Source of the DNA: Symbiodinium natans
Lineage: Eukaryota; Sar; Dinophyceae; Suessiales; Symbiodiniaceae
Assembly: GCA_905221605.1 (NCBI GenBank)
Contig: CAJNDS010002635.1
Span: forward strand, 65,001 to 127,000
DNA length: 62,000 bases
Direction of reading: 5' to 3'
The position numbers and the translations under genes were made by a program. The notes under the pieces were generated by a model. The model did not search any database, was not told the DNA's origin, and saw nothing but the letters and a program-made list of their open reading frames with translations. Positions 31,801 to 40,800 of the stretch are shown here, in pieces; the stretch's first letter is position 1; each line of letters starts with the position of its first letter.

Positions 31801-34800
31801 GTCCGTTGAGCATGCCCCATGGTTCGCACCGCAACGTGTAACTCTGCATCTCGAAGCCGACCTCTGCGCTGACTGTACAGCTCTGCCCTGTCCTTGGCAG
31901 GGTTCAGGGTTCAGGGTTCAGGGTTCAGGGTTTAGGGTTTAGGGTTTAGGGTTTAGGGTTTAGGGTCCATGTTGCAATAAGGTTGCCCTGTCTGTGGTTG
32001 GTTACCATAATAAGGGAACCCGGAACCCCCCCCCCCCCCCCCCCCCACAAAAAAAAAAAGCAAAAGGGCACGGTACCACTGGCTATGAACAGCGTCGTCA
32101 GACCGAAGCAATTGTGCTGAACACCACGCCGAAGGTTGAGTGTCGGGCAAGTCTGGGGGATACATTCCAATGTTGTCGAGTTCTCAGCAGGGACTCCCTG
32201 CTCCATATCCCAGTACCTTGGTAGCCCAGTAACCATATTATAATGAGGGCACCCTTTTTTGGGTTGGCTATTTTATGAGGGAACCATAACCAAAAAAAGG
32301 GTAAAGGGTACCACTGGGCTACCAAGGTACCCGGTGATGGTGTCATCGGTTTGGGACATCACGCCGCAGGTCAGCGCCACGGGGCTGCCTCTCATCTCGT
32401 AGCCCCGGCTGCAGCTCACTGTGCAGACATCCCCCACACTTCCTTAGCTTTGGAGTAGACCCTGGAAAAAAAAAGTCTACAATTTTTTGGTATAAGTAGC
32501 TAAAAATAGGAACCCAGAAACCAAAAATAGTAATAAGTAATAGTACTCCAAAGCCCAGCTTCGTTCGCGTTCACCGGCACCACAGTACCAGTTCGAGTAC
32601 CCTTGCCCCGCATAGCGGGACAGCACTTGATCGCCCTCCGCCCAATACCTAGGATGGCCCTTCTTAGTTGTCCAGTACCTAGGGGTTTTAAAGGTTAACC
32701 TTTGGGATTCTAAGGGGAATATACTAACCCAAAAAGGTTAAAGGTTACCTACTCTACTACTAAGCCTTAAAGCCCTCTCAAAAAACACTCCTGAACATGA
32801 TCCTCTTCAACCCCACAAGGGACAACAAAACAGTGTCCCAAAAGGGCTACCTAGATATTGTCCTCTTAAGCCCCATAGGAGAAAACCCTAAGCCCGAAGC
32901 CCTAAACCCTGAACCCTGAACCCTCAACCCTAAACCCTAAACCCGAAACCCTAAACCCGAAACCCTAAACCCTAAACACTAAACCCTAAATACAACAATG
33001 TCCCAAAGGCCCCACCTAGACACCCATCTGCCAGAGCCGGGCACTTCCTGGCCTGGCAGCGTTGGTCAAGATTGCCGACCAGGCCAAACTCCGAGCACTG
33101 AAGTTCCTTGGGGAGCAATTCGGAACCCTGAAATTGGGGTCATATGCCCTAGACGAAGGTATGATATGAACCCTAAAGTTGGGGTCATATACCCTGACTT
33201 TTTGTTAATTCCTGACACTCCAAGCCGTTTTGGGGTTCATAATTCGTCCCCAAGGTTCTGCCTGCCCGATGAGCTCGTATCCACGGGGGCACCGCAAAGT
33301 GCAGTTTTTGTTGTACCTTGAGGACCGATTATGACCCTAAAGTTGGGGTCATATACCCTGACTACTAAGTTACTATAATTCCTATTGAGGTAGTATGAAC
33401 CATAAACGCTTCTACATGTAGCCCCCTTTTGGCCAAGATATACCCTGACTACTATAATTCCATTAAGGTAGCATGAGCCACAAACCCTCTTAGAGCCTCA
33501 CTTAGGGTATATATGCCACTCTCCCACTCTGAACCACAAATTCTTTAGGGTTCAGAATTCCTCCCCATTGCGCGCCAAGGCACTCGACCCCAATGCAGTC
33601 CTGGAAGTCGATGCCGGGGGCCAGGAGATCCGTCTGCAGGGAGCATCTCAGCGGCTCGCAGCTCGGCAGTTTGCCACCAACCTTGAAAAAGTAGGAGCCC
33701 CTAAACTTGGGGGGGCCATCTACCCTATACGGCTAAAACTCCTATTAATAACTGAGAATCCTAAAAAACCTTGGGGGCAAATTATGAACCCCGAAAATTT
33801 GGGGCCATATGCCCCCAAACTACTATACCCCATACGACAATATAACTCCTACTAAGGTACTATGAACCCTAAACCCTTGAATTCTCGTCCCCAAGGAGCC
33901 AGCGTGCCGTCCTCGCAGCTAATCGAGACGCTTGCGCCAACGTGGGTCGTACCTTGGGGACGAAATGAACCCTAAAATTGGGGGTCATATACCCTGACTA
34001 CTGTAATTCCTATAAAGGTATATGAACCATAAAACCCTTTAGGGTTCATTTCGTCCCCAAGGTACTTTTGCATTGGGCCTGGCAGTGGTGACCATGAGCG
34101 ATTTCCACGCCGCCGCAGCCCTGCAAGTCAAAGCTGACCTTGGGGACGACATGAACCCCAAGTTTATGGTTCATATACCTTCATAGGAAAAGAAAGTAGT
34201 CAGGGTACATGACCCCAAAATTTTCAGGGTTCATTTCGTCCCCAAGGGCATTCCCGAAGAGATAGGAGGGCAGCGTGCACATCTTCGGTTGGCACGTGAT
34301 CTCCTGGCCATCTTCGGGCGCGAAGCTTCGGCCATCTTGGCTGCATGTGTAATTCACGGGGCTGCCTTCGTAGCCGTAGTTGCAAGAGACCTGACAAGAG
34401 TCACCGGACAAGGTGCTGTCGCACGCGTGCTTGTTCACGCCGTCGTTGAAAAAGGCCGTCAGCAAGTTGTCACTTCGCCAGGAGTCAAGACCCGCAGAGC
34501 ACAGCAGCCGTTGGCAGACCAAAGGCGACCCGTCGGGCTGGAGGCTCAAGTCCGTCTGACAATTATACCTAGTTCATGGTTGGGATAGTATTAAACATTA
34601 TAAATTCCCAGTCCTTGTTGAGTTTAATTACCCCGCAAAAATGTAAAAATGTTACCCCACTGTGGCAAAGATACCATCGCGAGTCGCCCGAGTACCCTAA
34701 GCCGCAAGAGCCCGTGCAGCCCCTCCCCGACGTGACACCCTCGCAATCACTCACCGAGTTGGGTGGAAGACTTGCTGCAGTGCACGTCCCCTTCTCGCAC

Positions 34801-37800
34801 ACCAAAGGAGCCTCGAACTCAAGCTGGGGGACTCCTTCTGGCCGTGCGGCAGACGCTTGGAGATAGGGACAGTAGAACGTCGCGGAGTTCTCCACAAACC
34901 CCTGGTCTTGCCGGCATGTAACCTGGCAAGTCTGACCACCAAGAATTCCGCGATCGCAGTCGCTGTAGTCACCACCCGTCACCTCGTCAACCGAACGTCG
35001 CTGGCACGAAAAGGCCACGCTGTACGTGGTCGTGGTCATCGTGCCGGTAGAGGTGGTTTCCAAGGCTTCCAAAGTTGTGGTTGCGGCAAGGGTGGTGGTG
35101 GTTTCCAGGCCTTCCAGAGTTGTAGTCCAGCGAGAGGATTCGATGTTGGCCACCAGGTGCACCAGATTTACCTCGTATGGATTGCTTCCGCCAGTCTCTG
35201 CAGCGAAGGTCGAGGTAAGGGCCTGCGTCATGTCCTGCGTCAGCTGCTCAAAGGAAACGGGAAGAACAAGCTGGTTGAACTCTTCGACGGTGCTTGCGGC
35301 TTCATCTTCACGTAGAATCTGCGTACTGGCCACCTCCACCTGCACCACACCGACCTCTTTGCAAATGACACGTGCAGCGCTGGTGGCCGTGCTCGATTCG
35401 GCGGAGTTGTACACGATGAACCCGAAGACGTAATCGTAGCATCCACCAGGCATCGTGGACTTGGACTCCGTTACAAAAGTCTTGTCCAGGAGAGCTGCGA
35501 CGGCCTGGCATTCGCCCAAGGAGACTTTGACGGTATTGCCTGGACACGAAGCCGAGCCATGCTGCGAAGACGTGTAGCCCAAGGCAGTGTCCTGTACGCA
35601 GACCTTTTTGGTACCAGATCTTGCCCCACCATGGGCACCGTTCCAGTAGACCATGACGCTGTCGAAGGAGCATCCTCCAGGATAATTGCTCCGGAAGCCC
35701 AAATCTTGAAACTGCCAGCCGTTCCCTTGTGCAAAGACTACGCAGGCGACTTGTTCGGGGACTTCATTGGAAAAGAGCGGACAGACATTCGACTCTGTAT
35801 ACACAAACACAGGCTCAGGCCCCTTTGTCGTCGTAGTCGAGGTGGTGGTAGCCTCCAGCGTCGTAGTCGAAGCGGCGGTAGCCTGCAGCGTCGTAGTCGA
35901 CGTGGTGGTTGCCTCCAGAGTCGTAGACGAAGTGGCGGTAGCCTGCGACGAAGGAAGCGGGCAGCTGTCTGCCTTGTAGAAGAATGTGCATCCATTCATG
36001 CTCCTGGTCGCTTCACTCGCAGGGTCTGCCACCTCCTTGTTCTTGAGCCAGCAAACCGTCGGATTATGGCACTTTGCAAACGCATTGCAACCCGCCATTT
36101 CGTTGCAGAAAGAAGCGCATTGCCCTGGCGTGCCATCATCCGGGCTAGTGGCGATGCTGAAGGGAGAGCTCCCCACGTCGCTCCCTTCGTCCACCCAAAG
36201 AAGGTCCTCGCCTGGTGTGCAGTAGCCATCCAGAGTCGAGTACTGAGCCTGTGTCGTCGTAGTCGAAGTGCTGGTAGCCTCCAGCGTCGTAGTCGACGTG
36301 GTTGTTGCCTCCAGCGTCGTAGATGAAGTGGTGGTAGCCTGCGACGGAGGAAGCGGGCAGCTGTCTGCCTTGTAGAAAAATGTGCATCCATTCATGCTCC
36401 TGGTCGCTTCACTCGCAGGGTCTGCCACCTCCTTGTTCTTGAGCCAGCAAACCGTCGGATTATGGCACTTTGCAAAGGCATTGCAACCCGCCATTTCGTT
36501 GCAGAAAGAAGCGCATTGCCCTGGCGTGCCATCATCCGGGCTAGTAGCGATGCTGAAGGGAGAGCTCCCCACGTCGCTCCCTTCGTCCACCCAAAGAAGG
36601 TCCTCGCCTGGTGTGCAGTAGCCATCCAGAGTCGAGTACTGAGCCTGTGTCGTCGTAGTCGAAGTGGTCGTAGCCTCCAGCGTCGTAGTCGACGTGGCGG
36701 TTGCCTCCAGCGTCGTAGACGAAGTGGTGGTAGCCTGCGACGGAGGAAGCGGGCAGCTGTCTGCCTTGTAGAAAAATGTGCATCCATTCATGCTCCTGGT
36801 CGCTTCACTCGCAGGGTCTGCCACCTCCTTGTTCTTGAGCCAGCAAACCGTCGGATTATGGCACTTCGCAAACGCATTGCAACCCGCCATCTCGTTGCAG
36901 AAAGAAGCGCATTGCCCTGGCGTGCCATCATCCGGGCTAGTAGCGATGCTGAAGGGAGAGCTCCCCACGTCGCTCCCTTCGTCCACCCAAAGAAGGTCCT
37001 CGCCTGGTGTGCAGTAGCCATCCAGAGTCGAGTACTGAGCCTGTGTCGTCGTAGTCGAAGTGGTAGTAGCCTCCAGCGTCGTAGTCGACGTGGTGGTTGC
37101 CTCCAGCGTCGTAGACGAAGTGGTGGTAGCCTGCGACGGAGGAAGCGGGCAGCTGTCTGCCTTGTAGAAAAATGTGCATCCATTCATGCTCCTGGTCGCT
37201 TCACTCGCAGGGTCTGCCACCTCCTTGTTCTTGAGCCAGCAAACCGTCGGATTATGGCACTTCGCAAACGCATTGCAACCCGCCATCTCGTTGCAGAAAG
37301 AAGCGCATTGCCCTGGCGTGCCATCATCCGGGCTAGTAGCGATGCTGAAGGGAGAGCTCCCCACGTCGCTCCCTTCGTCCACCCAAAGAAGGTCCTCGCC
37401 TGGTGTGCAGTAGCCATCAAGAGTCGAGTCCTGAGCCTGTGTCGTCGTAGTCGAAGTGGTGGTAGCCTGCGACGGAGGAAGCGGGCAGCTGTCTGCCTTG
37501 TAGAAAAATGTGCATCCATTCATGCTCCTGGTCGCTTCACTCGCAGGGTCTGCCACCTCCTTGTTCTTGAGCCAGCAAACCGTCGGATTATGGCACTTCG
37601 CAAACGCATTGCAACCCGCCATTTCGTTGCAGAAAGAAGCGCATTGCCCTGGCGTGCCATCATCCGGGCTAGTAGCGATGCTGAAGGGAGAGCTCCCCAC
37701 GTCGCTCCCTTCGTCCACCCAAAGAAGGTCCTCGCCTGGTGTGCAGTAGCCATCCAGGGTCGAGTACTGCAGCCGTCTGACGCCCGGCACACTCACTAGG

Positions 37801-40800
37801 ACTTTCATGGAGACTTCGACTGAGGATCTGTCCACTCGCAAAGCGGCTGCCAGAGATGACATCAGGGCTTGCTTCGCAAGTTCGTCCTGGACAAAGGCCT
37901 CTGGCTCATTCACCTCCAGGTTGAGGGTTGCTGTGACTTTCACCTCGAAAGCTGGCCGGGCTGTAGTACTGGCAGCCTCCAACGTCGTAGTCGAAGTGGA
38001 AGTGGTGGTGACCTCCACCGTGGTGGCGGTAGCCTGCGACGGAGGAAGCGGGCAGCTGTCTGCCTTGTAGAAGAATGTGCATCCATTCGAAAAACTCGTC
38101 GCTTCACTTGCAGGGTCTGCCACCTCCTGGTTCTTCAGCCAGCACCTCGGCGGATAACTGCACTTTGAAAATGCATTGCAACCCGCCATTTCGTTGCAGA
38201 AAGTGGCGCATTCCCCTGGTGTGCCATCATCCGGGCTAGTAGCGATGCTGAAGGAAGAGCTCCCCACGTCGCTCCCTTCGTCCACCCAAAGAAGGTCCTT
38301 GCCTGGTGTGCAGTAGCCATCCATAGTCGGGTACTCTGCCAGCGTCGTCGTAGTCGAAGTGGTGGTAGCCTCCAGCGTCGTAGTCGACGTGGTGGTTGCC
38401 TCCAGCGTCGTAGACGAGGTGGTGGTTGCCTCCAGCATCGTAGTCGAAGTGGCACTGCCCTTTACGCAAATAATCATGAGGGACCCACTGTTTGGCGCGT
38501 CCAGGTTCGTGTTGAACTTGATGCCACCCGCCAGGAAGCATCCACCAGGATAGTACCTTTTTTCGACCACATCACCGCCTACAATTGGGGTCATATACCC
38601 TATACTACTACAACCTTTGTGAACCGAGGCGTATGACCAGAAAACCCTCTTTAGGGTTCCATAATTCGTCCCCAAGGTACCAAACGGACACCTCCTCAAA
38701 ATTCGAGCCCATGAGGTATGCGACGTGTTCGCAGGTGGCCATGGACATTTTGAAGTAGCCCCCACGACAGGAGCTCGAACCCGCCTCCGAGTACTGGAAG
38801 TTGGCAAAAGCCGTGTCCCGTTCGCAGAGTTTGATGACCTTGGGGGCCACATGAACCCTAAAATTGTCATGTACCCGATACTACTATATAATTCCTATTA
38901 TGGTAGGCGAACCATAAACCCTTTCAGGGTTCATTTCGCCCCCAAGGGGCTCCATCCTGTCTGAAACCGTTGGCGGTGTTGAAATAGACGGGTCCAGACG
39001 CAGTATTCTCGAAAGAGCATCCTCCCACCCAAAATCCATCGTTGCCTTTGTCCTCGAAACTTTGGCCACTGAACTAAACCCTAAACCCTAAACCCCAAAC
39101 CCTAAACCCTAAACCTTAAGCCCTAAGGTGTAAGCCCTTGTCCTCGAAGCTTCGGCCGTTGCTTGCGGCCCAGGCTTGACACAGGGCTTTGTCTCGGGCC
39201 TTTGTGCCACCTACGTCACAAACGTTTCGGTAATCTCCAGGTAGGAACCTCAGTTGCTGAGTAATTACCCTGGGCAAACAAGAATTCCCGTAGGATTCTT
39301 GTATATAATATTTACATATATATATATATACATATGTATAGCCCAAAAAGGTTAAAGGTCGCCTACTCAGCTACTAAGAAACACGAGCTCGATGTTGCCA
39401 GTCAGTCCCTGAGGGGTAGTCGTGGTCGGCTCCTCCGTGGTGGTGGAGGTCGTTATCTCACCTGCCTCTGTGAGCGTCAGCTCCGGGGCAACCTGGGGAA
39501 CCAAATGTGAAAGTTTCCGGAAACAGGGGCGCATTCTTGTGGTCCTTGTGATGAGGGAATCCTACTATTTGTGGGGTCTACATTTTGGGTCCCTTATTTT
39601 CGTAGACTCCCATATGGGTGGCTGTCAATATTCCTTCTTCCAGGAACGGCGGATGCTGAAAAACTCATGGTGCCACCTTATGCCGAGAAGGAAAACGAAG
39701 GTCTGGAACGATGGCTTTGGCAAGTACAGAAGTGTAGTACTAATTCTTGTACCCTATGCAAAAGCCTCGCAAACAACACTAGCGCCTTCATTTCAAGACT
39801 CAAGCATCGTCTTCGGAACTACGTGTTAGAGCTATCGCTTAGCGATGTAGCACAAGCGCGTAGCTTCTTTCTTCGGCCTCATTGCTCAGGATATCCCCTG
39901 CCAGCTCTTCCCGGTTGGCCATGCTTCAAATCAGCTGTCTTAGTACTGCCTTATGTCTTAGATGGGCAAGTGGTCGCCGCAGGCAGTTTCCCTTTGCTAG
40001 CGCGATGCTAGCGCCAACCTAGCGCATATTTCGCCTCATGACTTTAGAGTTTTGGCACGCCGGCACTATATGCATCAGGAGCAAACACTGCAGCGATTTA
40101 CCTCCCACTTAATCCTGAAGCCTGTACTAGAATTGAGGGTTAGGGTCTAGGGTCCCCGCTTTTTCCCTAAACCCAGAAAGCCCCGAACCCTAGACCCTAA
40201 ACCCCAAGCATGAAACCCCAAAGCCTCTCACATCCCTAAACCCTAAACCCTAAACCCTAAACCCTAAACCCTAAACCCTGAACCCTGAACCCTGAACCCT
40301 AAACCCTAAACCCTAAACCCTAACATGTTAGCTTTTGGAAAGGAACACCTAGCGCCACGCTAGCGCTATCCTAGCGCCTACATGGGGGAGAGCCGGAAAC
40401 CTGAATATACGCATGGTGCCGCCTTGTGGCGAAGACATAAACCAGCAAGAGCGGAGCTTCATATCGCACTTCCATCATATTTTACATACATGGTATTTTG
40501 ACGTCCGCCCATATGACTCCTAAAAAGGTTTGTAGGGTTCATATGCCTTGATATATATATATATATAGTATATATATAGGGTCCACGACCCCAATTTTGA
40601 GGAATTCCTTAACTTGTCCAAGGAACCCACATGCCATCTGAGTTTCCGCAAAGTGCCCGGCATTTCACATCGCCCGAGCCTTCGGCTGGAGCGAGCCACC
40701 AGAACCCCCCTCCGGCCACGGTTTGGCTCCCGGTATCCGCCTTGGGGACTAATTTTAGGGTTTGGGGTTTAGGGTTTAGGGTTCATATGGCCTTTCTTAA

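Noticed and set aside
36462-37799. Plus-strand frame of 445 codons over the tandem module array
   Set aside because: It is antisense to the gene A exon, repeats with the same 396-bp period and exists only because the sense codons are Ser/Thr/Cys-rich. The minus frame has a coherent modular protein.
39422-40011. Plus-strand genes inside gene A intron 3
   Set aside because: No recognisable domain, overlapping frames, opposite to the strand of every supported gene, and inside a spliced-out segment.
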